DNA of 64,000 nucleotides from Streptomyces tendae (GCF_008632955.1 NZ_CP043959.1:3038001-3102000), one strand, 5' to 3'. Shown: positions 35,148 through 45,849, counted from the stretch's first letter. Numbers and translations: made by a program. Notes: generated by a model not told the origin, from the letters alone.

Positions 35148-36527
35148 TCAACCCTCCCCGAGCGGACGGGGGTTGGGCGTCACCTGCTTCTTCCTGGTCC
35201 GTCCCGGCGGGGTCAGGAACAGCGCGACGAACCCGGCGAACAGCGAGATGCCGCCCGCGAGCCCGAAGGCGCCGTTGTAGCCCCAGGCGGCGACGACCAC
35301 GGACCCCATGCCCGCGCCGAGACCCGAGACCAGCTTGGAGCTGTAGACCATCCCGTAGTTGGTGGCGTTGTTGTTCTCCCCGAAGTAGTCCGCGGTCAGC
35401 GCCGCGAACATCGGGAAGATGGCACCGCCGCCGAAGCCGGAGATCGCGGAGAAGACCAGGAACAGCGGCAGGTTCTTGATCTCCGCCGACCAGATGATGC
35501 CGAACTGGGCCAGGCCCAGGATCACGCACACGTACAGCAGACACTGCTTGCGGCCGTAGAGGTCGGAGAGCCAGCCGATCACGCCGCGCCCGGTGCCGTT
35601 GACGATCGCCTTGAGCGACATCGCGGTGGCCACGATGCCGGCCGCGAAGCCCGCGTGCTCACCGATGTCCACCTGGAAGGCGATGCCGAAGATGTTCACG
35701 CCGGAGGTGCAGGCGAGACAGAACCACATCAGCGCCACCCGGCCGGTCCGCCACGCCTCCAGGGGCGAGTACTGCTTCACGGCCGGGGGGTTCTTCTCGA
35801 GCGAACGCCGGGCCCGCGGGTCGTCCGGCGGGTTCAGCGGGTCGATGGAGTCCGGCCACCAGTTCTTCGGCGGGTCGCGGAAGTAGAAGCCGGCGACGGC
35901 CACCACCGCGGCGAGGAAGACACCGGAGGAGACCAGCACCCAGCGGAAGTTGGAGCCGTCCATGTAGCCGTGGAAGATGAAGACGAAGGGCACCGACCCG
36001 TAGGCGAAACCGCCGTTGACGAAGCCGGTCTTGCCGCCCTTGCGCTCCGGGTACCACTTGCCGACCATGTTGACGCAGGTCGCGTACACCATGCCGGCGC
36101 CCATGCCGCTGAACACGCCGAACCCGATGAAGGCCAGCGCGACATGCGGCGCGAACGCCAGCGAGAGATAGCCGAGCAGCGTGCCGACCGAGCCGAGCAT
36201 CATCGCCCACCGCGCGGGCAGCTTGCCGTTCTCCCGCAGCCGGCCCGCCGGGAAGGCCACCGCGGCCTGGCAGAACACCCAGGCGGTCATCATCCAGTAG
36301 ATGCTGCCGCTGGACCAGCTGTGGGCCTCGTGGAGCGTGTCCTCCGCCGACGCGAACGCGTACTCGGCAGAGGAGATGCCCATCATGCCGACCCAGGGCA
36401 GGATCACCATCCACTTGCGCTTGCGGCCCATGATGTCGACGTCGGTCTCGCCGACGCGGTAGACCCGCCCGTTCCTGTCGGTCACCTCCCGATAGGGGAC
36501 GACCCGTGTGACATCCGTGGTTGTCAT
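35148..36527 (-). CDS. OFA-family MFS transporter of the oxalate operon
   Basis: A 459-residue, 12-helix major facilitator starting at the ATG at 36527 (MTTTDVTRVVPYREV). MGISSAEYAFASAEDTLHEA, WMMTAWVFCQAAVAFPAGRL, GVFSGMGAGMVYATCVNMVG and GFGGGAIFPMFAALTADYFG are typical of the oxalate/formate antiporter family. It differs strongly from the carrier at 9571, so the two are not a recent duplication. It is the last gene of the run decarboxylase, CoA-transferase, CoA ligase, carrier, 123 bases after the ligase. Its place in this operon makes oxalate the best guess for the substrate. Confidence 0.88.
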   Translation of the reverse strand: MTTTDVTRVVPYREVTDRNGRVYRVGETDVDIMGRKRKWMVILPWVGMMGISSAEYAFASAEDTLHEAHSWSSGSIYWMMTAWVFCQAAVAFPAGRLRENGKLPARWAMMLGSVGTLLGYLSLAFAPHVALAFIGFGVFSGMGAGMVYATCVNMVGKWYPERKGGKTGFVNGGFAYGSVPFVFIFHGYMDGSNFRWVLVSSGVFLAAVVAVAGFYFRDPPKNWWPDSIDPLNPPDDPRARRSLEKNPPAVKQYSPLEAWRTGRVALMWFCLACTSGVNIFGIAFQVDIGEHAGFAAGIVATAMSLKAIVNGTGRGVIGWLSDLYGRKQCLLYVCVILGLAQFGIIWSAEIKNLPLFLVFSAISGFGGGAIFPMFAALTADYFGENNNATNYGMVYSSKLVSGLGAGMGSVVVAAWGYNGAFGLAGGISLFAGFVALFLTPPGRTRKKQVTPNPRPLGEG

Positions 36528-36650
36528 GTAGTTTGCACCCCTTGCGTCGAAAGAACTGGCCAGCGCCCCCTGTCCCGTGCCTTTCGTGCGCGCCCGGGTC
36601 CGGGACCGGCCGGCGCGCACCCGCCGGCCGGCCGCCCGGTTCCGTTCAGC

Positions 36651-38795
36651 TCATGAGCCGCCTCCCAGGAGTCCGGCCGCCCGCGCCCAGCGGTACTTGG
36701 CGCCGAGGACGGCCACCGGCTTCTCGGTCGTGTACGGGTAAGCCACGACGCCGCGCTCGAAGAGGTACTGGCAGGCCTCCTCGACCTCCACGTCTCCGGC
36801 GAGCGAGGCCACCACGGGCTTGGAGATGCCCTTCTCGCGGAACTCGGCCACCACGCGCGCGGTGAGTTCGGCGAACACCATGGGGGGTGTGACGATCGTG
36901 TGCCAGTAGCCGAGCACCAGCGCGTGGATGCGCGGGTCCTCGAGTCCCAGCCGGATCGTCGCCTCGTACGTCGACGGCGGCTCGCCCCCGGTGATGTCCA
37001 CCGGGTTGCCGGCGGCCCCGAACGGCGGGATGAACTCCCGGAAGGCCGCGTCCAGATCGGGCGGGATCTCCATCAGCGTCAGCCCGTTGTCCGTCACCGC
37101 GTCCGACAGGAGCACCCCGCTGCCGCCCGCCCCGGTGATGATCACGACGTTGTCGCCCTGCGGAGCGGGCAGCACGGGCAGCGCCCGCGCGTACTCCAGC
37201 ATGTCGTTGAGACCCGGCGCCCGGATCACGCCGGCCTGCCGCAGGATGTCGTCGTACACGGCGTCGTCGCCCGCGAGCGCCCCGGTGTGCGAGCCCGCGG
37301 CCCTGGCGCCCGCCGCCGTACGGCCCGCCTTCAGCACCACCACCGGCTTCTTCGGCACGGTCGCCCGCGCGGCCTCGACGAACGCGCGCCCGTCCTTGAG
37401 GTCCTCCAGGTGCATCGCGATGCACTCGGTGTGCGGGTCCTCCCCGAACCAGGTCAGCAGGTCGTCCTCGTCGAGGTCCGACTTGTTGCCGAGGCCGACG
37501 ATCGCCGAGACGCCCGTCTTCGTGGTCCGCGCGAAGCCCAGGATCGCCATGCCGATGCCGCCCGACTGGCTGGTCAGCGCCACCCCGCCCTTGACGTCGT
37601 AGGGCGTGCAGAACGTGGCGCACAGGTCCTGCCAGGTCGAGTAGTAGCCGTAGATGTTGGGCCCGAGGATCCGGATGCCCAGCCGCTCGGCGATCTCCAC
37701 GATCTCGTCCTGCAGCGCCTGCTCACCGGTCTCGGCGAAGCCGGAGGGGATGAGGACGGCGTTCGGGATCCGCTTGCGCCCCACCTCCTCCAGCGCCGAG
37801 GCCACGAACCGGGCGGGAATCGCGAAGACCGCCACATCCACCTCGCCGGGAACGTCGGTGACACTCTTGTACGCCTTGCGGCCCAAGATGTCATCGGCCT
37901 TGGGGTTCACCGGATGGATCTCCCCGGCGAAGCCGCCGTCGACGAGGTTGCGCATCACCGAGTTGCCGATCTTGCCGGGCTCGCTGGACGCGCCGATCAC
38001 CGCCACCGACCGCGGCTGCATCAGCCGCCGCATGGAGGTGAGGATCTCCTCCCGGGAGTACCGGCGCCGCTCCTTGGGCACCCCCTCCGCGAGGATCACC
38101 CGGATGTCGGCCGCGACCGCTCCGGCCGGCGTGGCGATCACCGGGTTGAGGTCCACCTCGGCGATCTCCGGGAAGTCCGTGACCAGTTCGGACACCCGCC
38201 GGATCTGCTCGGCGACCGCCCACCGGTCCACGCCCTCCTGGCCCCGCACCCCGGTGAGGATCTCCGCCGACCGGATCGAGTCCAGCATCGACAGCGCCTC
38301 GGCGGCGTCCACCGGCGCCAGCCGGAACGTGACGTCCTTCAGCACCTCGACGAGCACCCCGCCGAGCCCGAACGCCACCACTTTCCCGAACGTCGGGTCG
38401 GTGACCGCGCCGACGATGACCTCCTGGCCCCGCGGCAGCAACTCCTGCACCTGCACGCCCTCGATGCGCGCCCCGGGGTCGTACGCCCGGGCGTTCTCCA
38501 CGATCCGGCAGAACGCCGCCCGCACGTCCGCCGCGCCCTCGACGCCCACGACCACACCGCCGGCGTCGGTCTTGTGCAGGATGTCCGGGGACACGATCTT
38601 CATCACGACGGGCCCGCCCAGCCGCGCCGCGCACGCCACCGCCTCGTCGACGTCCCGCGCCAGCTCCTCCCCGGGCACGGCGATGCCGTACGCGTCGGCG
38701 ATCACCTTGCCCTCGGGCGCGGTGAGCGCGGTCCGCCCCTCGGCACGCACCGCGTCCAGCAGCGCGCGCACCTTCGACGCCCGGTCCTCGGCCAT
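36651..38795 (-). CDS. Acyl-CoA synthetase, ADP-forming type (acetate--CoA ligase family)
   Basis: A 714-residue fusion. Residues 1-235 are an ATP-grasp domain (GGPVVMKIVSPDILHKTDAG and QELLPRGQEVIVGAV). From about 250 come the CoA-binding domain (PRSVAVIGASSEPGKIGN) and two succinyl-CoA-ligase-like domains (LTSQSGGIGMAILGFA, SHTGALAGDDAVYDDI with the phospho-His of the family). These enzymes form acyl-CoA from an acid, CoA and ATP, giving ADP. The start can be GTG 38798 or ATG 38795; I use the ATG. It follows the CoA-transferase gene immediately. In an oxalate operon it could charge oxalate, formate or acetate to prime the CoA cycle; the acid is not evident. Confidence 0.88.
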   Translation of the reverse strand: MAEDRASKVRALLDAVRAEGRTALTAPEGKVIADAYGIAVPGEELARDVDEAVACAARLGGPVVMKIVSPDILHKTDAGGVVVGVEGAADVRAAFCRIVENARAYDPGARIEGVQVQELLPRGQEVIVGAVTDPTFGKVVAFGLGGVLVEVLKDVTFRLAPVDAAEALSMLDSIRSAEILTGVRGQEGVDRWAVAEQIRRVSELVTDFPEIAEVDLNPVIATPAGAVAADIRVILAEGVPKERRRYSREEILTSMRRLMQPRSVAVIGASSEPGKIGNSVMRNLVDGGFAGEIHPVNPKADDILGRKAYKSVTDVPGEVDVAVFAIPARFVASALEEVGRKRIPNAVLIPSGFAETGEQALQDEIVEIAERLGIRILGPNIYGYYSTWQDLCATFCTPYDVKGGVALTSQSGGIGMAILGFARTTKTGVSAIVGLGNKSDLDEDDLLTWFGEDPHTECIAMHLEDLKDGRAFVEAARATVPKKPVVVLKAGRTAAGARAAGSHTGALAGDDAVYDDILRQAGVIRAPGLNDMLEYARALPVLPAPQGDNVVIITGAGGSGVLLSDAVTDNGLTLMEIPPDLDAAFREFIPPFGAAGNPVDITGGEPPSTYEATIRLGLEDPRIHALVLGYWHTIVTPPMVFAELTARVVAEFREKGISKPVVASLAGDVEVEEACQYLFERGVVAYPYTTEKPVAVLGAKYRWARAAGLLGGGS

Positions 38796-38799
38796 CACG

Positions 38800-40032
38800 T
38801 CAGATCACCCCGTTCGACTTGAGCAGGCGCACTTCCTCGTCGCCGAGGCCGAGTTCGCCGACGTAGACCTCTTCGTTGTGCTCGCCGAGCAGCGGGGAGG
38901 CGACCACGTCCACGGGGGAGTCGGACAGCTTCAGCGGGCTGCCCACGGTGACGAACTCGCCGCGCTCGGGATGCGGGACCGTCACCACCATCTCGTTGGC
39001 GACCAGCGAGCGGTCCTCGATGATCTCCTTGGTGGACAGGATCGGCCCGCACGGGATGTTGTGCGCGTTGAGCCGCTCCAGCACCTCCCACTTGGGGAGC
39101 GTCGAGGACCACTCCTCGATCAGCTGGAACATCTTGTTCAGCTTCGGCAGCCGGGCCTCCGGCGTCGCCCACTCGGGGTCGTCCGCCAGCTCGGGCCGGC
39201 CGATGAGCTCGCTGACCGGCTTCCAGCCGACGGGCTGCACGATGACGTACACGTAGTCGTTCGGGCCGCCCGGCGCGCACTTCACGGCCCAGCCGGGCTG
39301 ACCGCCTCCGGACGCGTTGCCGGAGCGGGGCACCTCGTCGCCGAAGTCCTCGTTCGGGTACTCGGCGAGCGGCCCGTGCGCCAGGCGCTGCTGGTCGCGC
39401 AGCTTCACCCGGCAGAGGTTGAGCACCGCGTGCTGCATGGCCACGTTCACCCGCTGCCCGCGCCCGGTGCGCTCCCGCTGGAACAGCGCGGCGAGGATGC
39501 CGGCCACCGCGTGCACGCCGGTGCCCGAGTCGCCGATCTGGGCGCCCGTGGCGAGCGGCGGCCCGTCCTCGAAACCGGTGGTCGACATCGAACCGCCCAT
39601 CGCCTGCGCGACGACCTCGTACGCCTTGAAGGCGGTGTAGGGCCCGTCCCCGAAGCCCTTGATGGAGGCGTAGACGATGCGCGGGTTGATCTCCCTGATG
39701 CGGTCCCAGGTGAACCCCATCCGGTCGACCGCGCCCGGCCCGAAGTTCTCGACCATGACGTCCGAGCGCCGGATCAGCTCGGTGAGGATCTCCTTGCCGC
39801 GCTCGGTCTTGGTGTTGAGGGTGATGCTCCGCTTGTTGCAGTTGAGCATCGTGAAGTAGAGGGAGTCGACGTCCGGCAGGTCACGCAGCTGCTTGCGCGT
39901 GATGTCGCCGGTCGGTGCCTCCAGTTTGACGACGTCCGCGCCGAGCCAGGCCAGCAGCTGGGTCGCGGAGGGCCCGGACTGGACGTGGGTCATGTCGAGG
40001 ACGCGGATGCCCTCAAGTGCCTTGGGGGTCAC
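38800..40032 (-). CDS. frc: Formyl-CoA:oxalate CoA-transferase (class III)
   Basis: A 410-residue class III CoA-transferase close to formyl-CoA transferase throughout. [52 protein letters not shown] and [20 protein letters not shown] (with the catalytic Asp of GDSGTG) are present, as is the glycine loop [12 protein letters not shown] beside the active site. It moves CoA from formyl-CoA to oxalate, giving oxalyl-CoA and free formate. GTG start at 40032 with GAGG nine bases upstream. It lies 11 bases after the decarboxylase gene, the expected partner. Confidence 0.9.
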   Translation of the reverse strand: MTPKALEGIRVLDMTHVQSGPSATQLLAWLGADVVKLEAPTGDITRKQLRDLPDVDSLYFTMLNCNKRSITLNTKTERGKEILTELIRRSDVMVENFGPGAVDRMGFTWDRIREINPRIVYASIKGFGDGPYTAFKAYEVVAQAMGGSMSTTGFEDGPPLATGAQIGDSGTGVHAVAGILAALFQRERTGRGQRVNVAMQHAVLNLCRVKLRDQQRLAHGPLAEYPNEDFGDEVPRSGNASGGGQPGWAVKCAPGGPNDYVYVIVQPVGWKPVSELIGRPELADDPEWATPEARLPKLNKMFQLIEEWSSTLPKWEVLERLNAHNIPCGPILSTKEIIEDRSLVANEMVVTVPHPERGEFVTVGSPLKLSDSPVDVVASPLLGEHNEEVYVGELGLGDEEVRLLKSNGVI

Positions 40033-40043
40033 GGGCGTTCACC

Positions 40044-41726
40044 TCACTTGTACATGGTCTGGTTCATGGTTCCGGGGGCGTACGCGTCGGGATCCACCCA
40101 GACGTTGATCAGCGACGGCTTGCCCGACTCCCGGGCGCGGCGCAGCGCGGGCCCGATGTCGGCGGGGTCGCGGACCTCCTCGCCGTGGCCGCCGAGCATC
40201 CGCGCGAACTCGTCGTAGCGGACGTCCCCGAGGGTGTTGCCGACCCGCTCGCGGTCCTTGCCGTACTTGGCGGCCTGGCCGTAACGGATCTGGTTCATCG
40301 AGGAGTTGTTGCCGACGATGCCGACGAACGGCAGGTCGTAGCGGACCAGCGTCTCGAAGTCCCAGCCGGTGAGGGAGAACGCGCCGTCGCCGAACAGCGC
40401 GACGACCTCCTTGTCCGGCCGGGCCTGCTTGGCGGCCAGCACGAACGGCACGCCGACACCGAGCGTCCCGAGTGGCCCCGGGTCCATCCAGTGACCGGGC
40501 GACTTGGGCTGCACGACCTGCCCGGAGAAGGTGACGATGTCGCCGCCGTCGCCGATGTAGATCGAGTCCTCGGTGAGGAAGTCGTTGATCTCGCTCACCA
40601 GCCGGTACGGGTGGATGGGGGAGGCGTCCGAGCGCAGCTGCGGCAGCCGCTTGTCGAGCGCGGTCTGCTCGGCGGCCCGCAGCTCGTCCAGCCACTCCTT
40701 GCGCCTGGACGCACCGCCGTTGACCCGCCCCGAGGCCGCCTCGGTCACCGCCTTCAGCACCAGCCCCGCGTCCCCGACGATGCCGAGGTCGATGTCGCGG
40801 TTCTTGCCCACCGTGCGGTAGTCGAGGTCGATCTGCACGACCGTCGCGGCGGGGGAGAGCCGCTTGCCGTAGCCCATGCGGAAGTCGAAGGGCGTGCCGA
40901 CGATGACGATGACGTCGGCGTTGGAGAACGCGTACCGGCGCGACAGCTGGAAGTGGTGCGGGTCCCCGGGCGGCAGGGTGCCGCGCCCCGCCCCGTTCAT
41001 GTACGCGGGGACGTTGAGGGTGCGGACCAGCTCGACGGCGGCCTCGGTGCCCCGGGTCGTCCACACCTGGCTGCCCAGCAGGATCGCCGGCTTCTCGGCG
41101 TGCACCAGCAGGTCGGCCAGCTTCTCGACCGCCTCCGGGTCGCCGGGCGAGCGGGTGGAGGCCCGGTAGGCGCCCTCCCGGGGCACCCGCGCCTTGTCGG
41201 CGGGCACCTTCGCGTCCAGCACGTCGCGCGGGATCTCCAGGAAGGAGGGCCCGGGCGCGCCGTGGTAGCACTCGCGGAAGGCCATCGACACCATGTCCGC
41301 GGCGCGCGCCGTGTCCGGCACGGTCGCCGCGAACTTGGTGACGGGGTTCATCATGTCGACGTGCGGCAGGTCCTGCAGCGACCCCATCTTGTGCTGGGTC
41401 AGAGCCCCTTGGCCGCCGATCAGCAGCATCGGCGACTCCGCGCGGAAGGCGTTGGCGACCCCGGTGACCGCGTCGGTGGTGCCCGGTCCCGCCGTGACCA
41501 CCGCGCAGCCGGGTTTCCCTGTGATGCGCGCGTAGCCGTCGGCGGCGTGCGCGGCGACCTGCTCGTGCCGTACGTCGACGACCTCGATGCCCTCGTCGAC
41601 GCAGCCGTCGTAGATGTCGATGATGTGGCCGCCGCACAGTGTGTAGATGCGGTCGACGCCCTCGGCCTTGAGGGCCTTGGCAACGAGATGACCGCCGGAG
41701 ATGACGTCCTGGGTGTCGTCGGGCAT
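40044..41726 (-). CDS. oxc: ThDP-dependent decarboxylase/lyase, probable oxalyl-CoA decarboxylase
   Basis: A 560-residue thiamine-diphosphate enzyme. The catalytic Glu is in [35 protein letters not shown], the [17 protein letters not shown] loop and the ThDP motif [20 protein letters not shown] ending in [12 protein letters not shown] are all present. General similarity is to acetolactate-synthase-like and 2-hydroxyacyl-CoA lyase/oxalyl-CoA decarboxylase enzymes; automated tools may call it acetolactate synthase. I favour oxalyl-CoA decarboxylase because frc follows directly and an OFA carrier closes the operon. I start it at the ATG at 41726 ([12 protein letters not shown]); an upstream start would lie too near the promoter dyad. 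Confidence 0.72.
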   Translation of the reverse strand: MPDDTQDVISGGHLVAKALKAEGVDRIYTLCGGHIIDIYDGCVDEGIEVVDVRHEQVAAHAADGYARITGKPGCAVVTAGPGTTDAVTGVANAFRAESPMLLIGGQGALTQHKMGSLQDLPHVDMMNPVTKFAATVPDTARAADMVSMAFRECYHGAPGPSFLEIPRDVLDAKVPADKARVPREGAYRASTRSPGDPEAVEKLADLLVHAEKPAILLGSQVWTTRGTEAAVELVRTLNVPAYMNGAGRGTLPPGDPHHFQLSRRYAFSNADVIVIVGTPFDFRMGYGKRLSPAATVVQIDLDYRTVGKNRDIDLGIVGDAGLVLKAVTEAASGRVNGGASRRKEWLDELRAAEQTALDKRLPQLRSDASPIHPYRLVSEINDFLTEDSIYIGDGGDIVTFSGQVVQPKSPGHWMDPGPLGTLGVGVPFVLAAKQARPDKEVVALFGDGAFSLTGWDFETLVRYDLPFVGIVGNNSSMNQIRYGQAAKYGKDRERVGNTLGDVRYDEFARMLGGHGEEVRDPADIGPALRRARESGKPSLINVWVDPDAYAPGTMNQTMYK

Positions 41727-41779
41727 GGCGAGGTCCTGTCCCTTTCCTAGGGGGCGGGGAACGCTGTCGCGGTACATTG

Positions 41780-41803
41780 CATACAGTCGACGAATACTGT
41801 ATG
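41780..41803. promoter_or_regulatory. Predicted operator in the divergent oxc/sucC-like promoter
   Basis: CATACAGT (41780-41787), eight bases, ACTGTATG (41796-41803): a perfect dyad with the same 8-8-8 spacing as the site at 9451-9474. It contains GTCGACGAA (41786-41794), shared with 9453 and, with one change, 12393. The site is 54 bases upstream of the oxc start and 114 upstream of the sucC-like start. Confidence 0.55.
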
Positions 41804-41916
41804 AAGCTTGTTATCCCGCATCCGATGGGTGGTGTCCAGGGGGTGCGCGGCACTTTTCGGTCGCCGGTCCCCGGCCCCCACCGGACCCTCCGGCGACTTC
41901 GCAGACAGGAGCCGAG

Positions 41917-43047
41917 ATGGACCTGTACGAACACCAGGCAAGGGAACTCTTCGCAGACCACGGCATCGTGGTGCCGCGGGCCGAGGTCACCGGCTCGCCC
42001 AAGCGGGCCCGCGAGATCGCCCGCAGGCTCGGCGGCCGCGTGGTCGTCAAGGCCCAGGTGAAGACCGGCGGACGCGGCAAGGCGGGCGGCGTCAAACTCG
42101 CCGCCGACCCCGCCGCCGCCGAACTCACCGCACGCCAGATCCTCGGCATGGACATCAAGGGCCACACGGTCGGCACCGTGATGCTGGCCCAACCCGTCGA
42201 CATCGAGAGCGAGTTCTACGTCTCCTACGTCCTGGACCGCGCCGCCGGCCGCTTCCTCGCCATCGCCTCCGCCGAAGGGGGCATGGACATCGAGGAGGTC
42301 GCCGCCACCCGCCCCGACGCCGTGGCGCGCGTACCCGTCGACCCGGCCGAGGGCGTCACTCCGGCGGTCGCGGCCCGCATCGCCGACGCCGCGGGGCTGC
42401 CCGCGCGCACCGTCGACGTCCTGGTGCGCCTGTGGGACGTCCTGGTCGGTGAGGACGCCCTCCTCGTGGAGGTCAACCCGCTGGTCCGCACCCGCGACGG
42501 ACAGATCATGGCGCTCGACGGCAAGGTCACCCTCGACGACAACGCCCGTTTCCGGCAAGCGCGTTGGGGTGACGAGGCGGACACGGGCCACGACCCGCTG
42601 GAAGCGGCGGCGGCCGCCAAGGGCCTCAACTACGTCAAGCTCGACGGCGAGGTCGGCGTCATCGGCAACGGCGCCGGACTCGTCATGTCCACCCTCGACG
42701 TGGTCGCCGGCTGCGGCGCCCGCCCCGCCAACTTCCTCGACATCGGCGGCGGTGCCTCCGCCCAGGTCATGGCCGACGGACTGTCCGTCGTCCTCTCCGA
42801 CCCGTCGGTGAAGTCCGTCTTCGTCAACGTCTTCGGCGGCATCACCGCCTGCGACGCGGTCGCCGACGGCATCGTCCGCGCGCTGGACACCGTACGGCTC
42901 ACCAAGCCGCTCGTCGTGCGTCTGGACGGCAACAACGCGGAACGCGGACGGGCCCTTCTCGGGGAGCGCGCGCATCCGCTCGTCGAACAGGTCACCACCA
43001 TGGACGGCGCCGCGAGCCGGGCCGCCCACCTCGCCACCACACCCTGA
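41917..43047 (+). CDS. sucC: Succinate--CoA ligase (ADP-forming) beta subunit paralogue
   Basis: A 376-residue ATP-grasp subunit that follows SucC from end to end: [72 protein letters not shown] and [13 protein letters not shown]. The ATG at 41917 follows ACAGGAGCCGAG. It pairs with the alpha subunit 14 bases downstream. The pair is transcribed away from the oxalate operon across a region with the predicted operator. This suggests a specialised rather than housekeeping copy, perhaps making a CoA thioester for CoA transfer; that part is inference. Confidence 0.92.
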   Translation: MDLYEHQARELFADHGIVVPRAEVTGSPKRAREIARRLGGRVVVKAQVKTGGRGKAGGVKLAADPAAAELTARQILGMDIKGHTVGTVMLAQPVDIESEFYVSYVLDRAAGRFLAIASAEGGMDIEEVAATRPDAVARVPVDPAEGVTPAVAARIADAAGLPARTVDVLVRLWDVLVGEDALLVEVNPLVRTRDGQIMALDGKVTLDDNARFRQARWGDEADTGHDPLEAAAAAKGLNYVKLDGEVGVIGNGAGLVMSTLDVVAGCGARPANFLDIGGGASAQVMADGLSVVLSDPSVKSVFVNVFGGITACDAVADGIVRALDTVRLTKPLVVRLDGNNAERGRALLGERAHPLVEQVTTMDGAASRAAHLATTP

Positions 43048-43061
43048 GGAGACCGGACGAC

Positions 43062-43979
43062 ATGGCGATCCACCTCACCAAGGAGAGCAAGATCCTCGTC
43101 CAGGGCATGACCGGCGGCGAGGGCATGAAGCACACCCGGCGGATGCTCGCCGCCGGCACGAACGTCGTCGGCGGCGTCAACCCGCGCAAGGCCGGCCGCA
43201 CCGTCGACTTCGAGGTCCCCCCGGGCCCGGACGGCCTGGGAGGTGCCCCCAGTTCCGTCCCCGTCTTCGGCTCCGTCGCCGAGGGCATGGACGCGACGGG
43301 AGCCGATGTCACCGTGGTCTTCGTGCCGCCCGCCTTCACCAGGGCGGCGGTGACCGAGGCCGCCGACGCCGGCATCGGGCTCGCGGTGGTCATCACCGAG
43401 GGTGTCCCCGTCCACGACTCAGTCGCCTTCCTCGCCCACGCCCGCCGGCGGGGTACCCGCGTCATCGGCCCCAACTGCCCCGGCCTGATCAGCCCCGGCC
43501 AGTCCAACGCGGGCATCATCCCCGCCGACATCACCAAGCCCGGCCGCATCGGCCTGGTCTCCAAGTCCGGCACCCTCACCTACCAGCTCATGTACGAACT
43601 GCGGGACATCGGCTTCTCCACCTGCGTCGGCATCGGCGGCGACCCCGTCGTCGGAACCACCCACATCGACTGCCTGGCCGCCTTCCAGGACGACCCCGAC
43701 ACCGACCTGATCGTGCTCATCGGCGAGATCGGCGGCGACGCGGAGGAACGCGCGGCGGCCTACATCCGCGACCACGTCACCAAGCCCGTCGTCGGCTACA
43801 TCGCCGGCTTCACCGCCCCCGAGGGCCGCACCATGGGCCACGCAGGCGCGATCGTCTCCGGATCCTCCGGTACGGCGCGGGCGAAGCAGCAGGCACTGGA
43901 GGCGGCCGGCGTGCGGGTCGGCCGCACGCCCACGGAGACGGCCCGGCAGGTCCTGGCCGTCCTGGACGCCGGCAGCTGA
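43062..43979 (+). CDS. sucD: Succinate--CoA ligase alpha subunit paralogue
   Basis: A 305-residue SucD-family protein. [20 protein letters not shown] is the CoA-binding Rossmann start. [40 protein letters not shown] and [13 protein letters not shown] are typical, and [20 protein letters not shown] holds the phosphohistidine. All catalytic residues look present. AGGAGACC lies before the ATG. It forms the alpha/beta pair with the previous gene. Confidence 0.93.
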   Translation: MAIHLTKESKILVQGMTGGEGMKHTRRMLAAGTNVVGGVNPRKAGRTVDFEVPPGPDGLGGAPSSVPVFGSVAEGMDATGADVTVVFVPPAFTRAAVTEAADAGIGLAVVITEGVPVHDSVAFLAHARRRGTRVIGPNCPGLISPGQSNAGIIPADITKPGRIGLVSKSGTLTYQLMYELRDIGFSTCVGIGGDPVVGTTHIDCLAAFQDDPDTDLIVLIGEIGGDAEERAAAYIRDHVTKPVVGYIAGFTAPEGRTMGHAGAIVSGSSGTARAKQQALEAAGVRVGRTPTETARQVLAVLDAGS

Positions 43980-44075
43980 ACCCTCGCGGGGCCGGGCAGC
44001 CGTACCTGTTCCTCGCCCGGACCCCCGGGGCCACCCCTGATCTCTCGACCGTGCACCGAGAGCGGAGCGAACCGT

Positions 44076-45617
44076 ATGACACCCACCCTCACCCTCAAGT
44101 CCGGCACCGCCTGGGCCGACGCCTGGCAGCGCTGCCTGACCGTCGCCCCGGAAGCCTTCCGGGACGACCGCGTCCTGAACCTCTGGAACGCCACGTGGCA
44201 GGCGGACGGACGGTCCCTGCCCGCCGTCAGCCCCGTGGACGGCGGCCCCGTCGCGGGCCCGCCCCGCCTGGACCGGGCCACCGCCCGGCAGGCCGTGCGG
44301 GCGGCCCTGGACCAGCACCGCGCCTGGCGGCACGTCCCGCTGCCGGAACGCCGGGCCCGCGTCGCCGCCACCCTGGACGCGCTCGCCGAGCACCGCGACC
44401 TGCTCGCCCTGCTGCTCGTCTGGGAGATCGGCAAGCCCTGGCGACTGGCCCGCGCCGACGTAGACCGGGCCATCGACGGCGTCCGCTGGTACGTCGACGG
44501 CATCGACGCCATGCTCGACGGCCGCACCCCGCTCGACGGCCCCGTCTCCAACATCGCGAGCTGGAACTACCCGATGAGCGTGCTGGTCCACGCCCTGCTG
44601 GTGCAGGCGCTGGCCGGCAACGCGGTCGTCGCCAAGACCCCGACCGACGGCGGCGTCGCCTGCCTCACCCTGGCCACGGCGCTCGCCGCCCGCGAGGGCA
44701 TCCCGGTCACCCTCGTCAGCGGCAGCGGGGGCGAGCTGTCCGAGGCACTGGTGCGGGCGCCGGAGATCGGCTGCGTCTCCTTCGTCGGCGGACGCGACAC
44801 CGGTGCGGCGGTCGCCACGGCAGTCGCCGACCTGGGCAAACGCCACATCCTCGAACAGGAGGGACTGAACACCTGGGGCATCTGGAACTACTCCGACTGG
44901 GACACCCTGGGCGCGGTGATCCCCAAGCTGTTCGACTACGGCAAGCAGCGCTGCACGGCCTACCCGCGCTTCGTCGTCCAGCGCAGCCTCTTCGACGAGT
45001 TCCTCGCCGCCTACCTCCCGGCCGTGCGCACCCTGCGGATCGGCCACCCCCTCGCCGTCGAGCACCCCGGCGACCCGTACCCGGCGCTCGACCTCGGTCC
45101 GGTGATCAACGCGGCGAAGGCGAAGGAGCTCCACGACCAGGTCGCCGAGGCCATCGACCGGGGCGCCGTCCCGCTGCACCGGGGCACGCCGGCCGGCGCC
45201 CGCTTCCTGCCCGGGCAGGACACGTCGGCGTACGTCCGGCCCGTCACGCTGCTCAACCCGCCGCGCTCCTCCCCGCTGCACCACGCGGAGCCGTTCGGCC
45301 CGGTCGACACGATCGTCCTGGTCGACACGGAGGCAGAACTGCTGGCCGCCATGAACGCGTCCAACGGCGCCCTGGTGGCCACCCTCTCCACGGACGAGCG
45401 GTCCACCTTCGACCGGCTGGCCCCGCACATCCGCGCCTTCAAGATCGGCCACGGGGTGCCCCGCTCCCGCGGTGACCGGGACGAGCTGTTCGGCGGCTTC
45501 GGGGCGTCCTGGCGCGGCGCCTTCGTCGGCGGCGAGCTCCTCGTCCGGGCGGTGACCCGGGGCCCGGCGGGGGAGAGGCTGCCGGGCAACTTCCCGGACC
45601 ACCGGCTGACGCCCTGA
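44076..45617 (+). CDS. Aldehyde dehydrogenase family protein, divergent active-site loops
   Basis: A 513-residue member of the aldehyde dehydrogenase superfamily. SNIASWNYPMSVLVHALLVQ holds the conserved WN(Y/F)P motif, and NAVVAKTPTDGG the NAD-binding Lys. The usual ELGGK(N/S) is replaced by EQEGLNTWGI, and the catalytic Cys sits in YGKQRCTAYPRF instead of GQxCxA. The C-terminal half is normal (LHHAEPFGPVDTIV). The changed loops suggest an unusual substrate. It lies 96 bases after sucD on the same strand, so it may belong to the same CoA/oxalate block. Confidence 0.85.
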   Translation: MTPTLTLKSGTAWADAWQRCLTVAPEAFRDDRVLNLWNATWQADGRSLPAVSPVDGGPVAGPPRLDRATARQAVRAALDQHRAWRHVPLPERRARVAATLDALAEHRDLLALLLVWEIGKPWRLARADVDRAIDGVRWYVDGIDAMLDGRTPLDGPVSNIASWNYPMSVLVHALLVQALAGNAVVAKTPTDGGVACLTLATALAAREGIPVTLVSGSGGELSEALVRAPEIGCVSFVGGRDTGAAVATAVADLGKRHILEQEGLNTWGIWNYSDWDTLGAVIPKLFDYGKQRCTAYPRFVVQRSLFDEFLAAYLPAVRTLRIGHPLAVEHPGDPYPALDLGPVINAAKAKELHDQVAEAIDRGAVPLHRGTPAGARFLPGQDTSAYVRPVTLLNPPRSSPLHHAEPFGPVDTIVLVDTEAELLAAMNASNGALVATLSTDERSTFDRLAPHIRAFKIGHGVPRSRGDRDELFGGFGASWRGAFVGGELLVRAVTRGPAGERLPGNFPDHRLTP

Positions 45618-45756
45618 GCCCGTCGCGGCCCGGCCGCGCACGCTGCTGTCCGCACCGCCTCCCGGGCGAAGGAAACGCAGGTGAAAGGCACTGCGAAACC
45701 TTGGTATGGTTGTCCTTGTCGCCGCGGGGGGCCACCCCGCATGCGACAGACACCTT

Positions 45757-45841
45757 GTCCGGGTGGCGGAATGGCAGACGCGCTAGCTTGAGGTGCTAGT
45801 GCCCTTTATCGGGCGTGGGGGTTCAAGTCCCCCCTCGGACA
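45757..45841 (+). tRNA. tRNA-Leu, anticodon GAG
   Basis: A complete class II tRNA. The acceptor stem GTCCGGG pairs with CTCGGAC (one G-T), the D arm is GGCGGAATGGCAGACGC, and the anticodon arm is CTAGC-TTGAGGT-GCTAG with anticodon GAG. A long variable arm (TGCCCTTTATCGGGCG) is followed by the T arm GGGGGTTCAAGTCCCCC and discriminator A. CCA is not encoded. It reads CUC and CUU leucine codons. Confidence 0.96.
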
Positions 45842-45849
45842 CGTGCTCC

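Noticed and set aside
40044-41726. Acetolactate synthase (ilvB)
   Set aside because: The fold fits, but there is no small regulatory subunit nearby, the gene is followed by frc and an OFA carrier, and its promoter carries the oxalate/formate element. Oxalyl-CoA decarboxylase or a related lyase fits better.
40039-43029. A 996-codon minus-strand open frame across oxc and sucC
   Set aside because: It runs antisense through sucC and out of frame through oxc; both of those have full-length family matches and good starts. The translation is Arg/Gly/Ala-rich with no motif.
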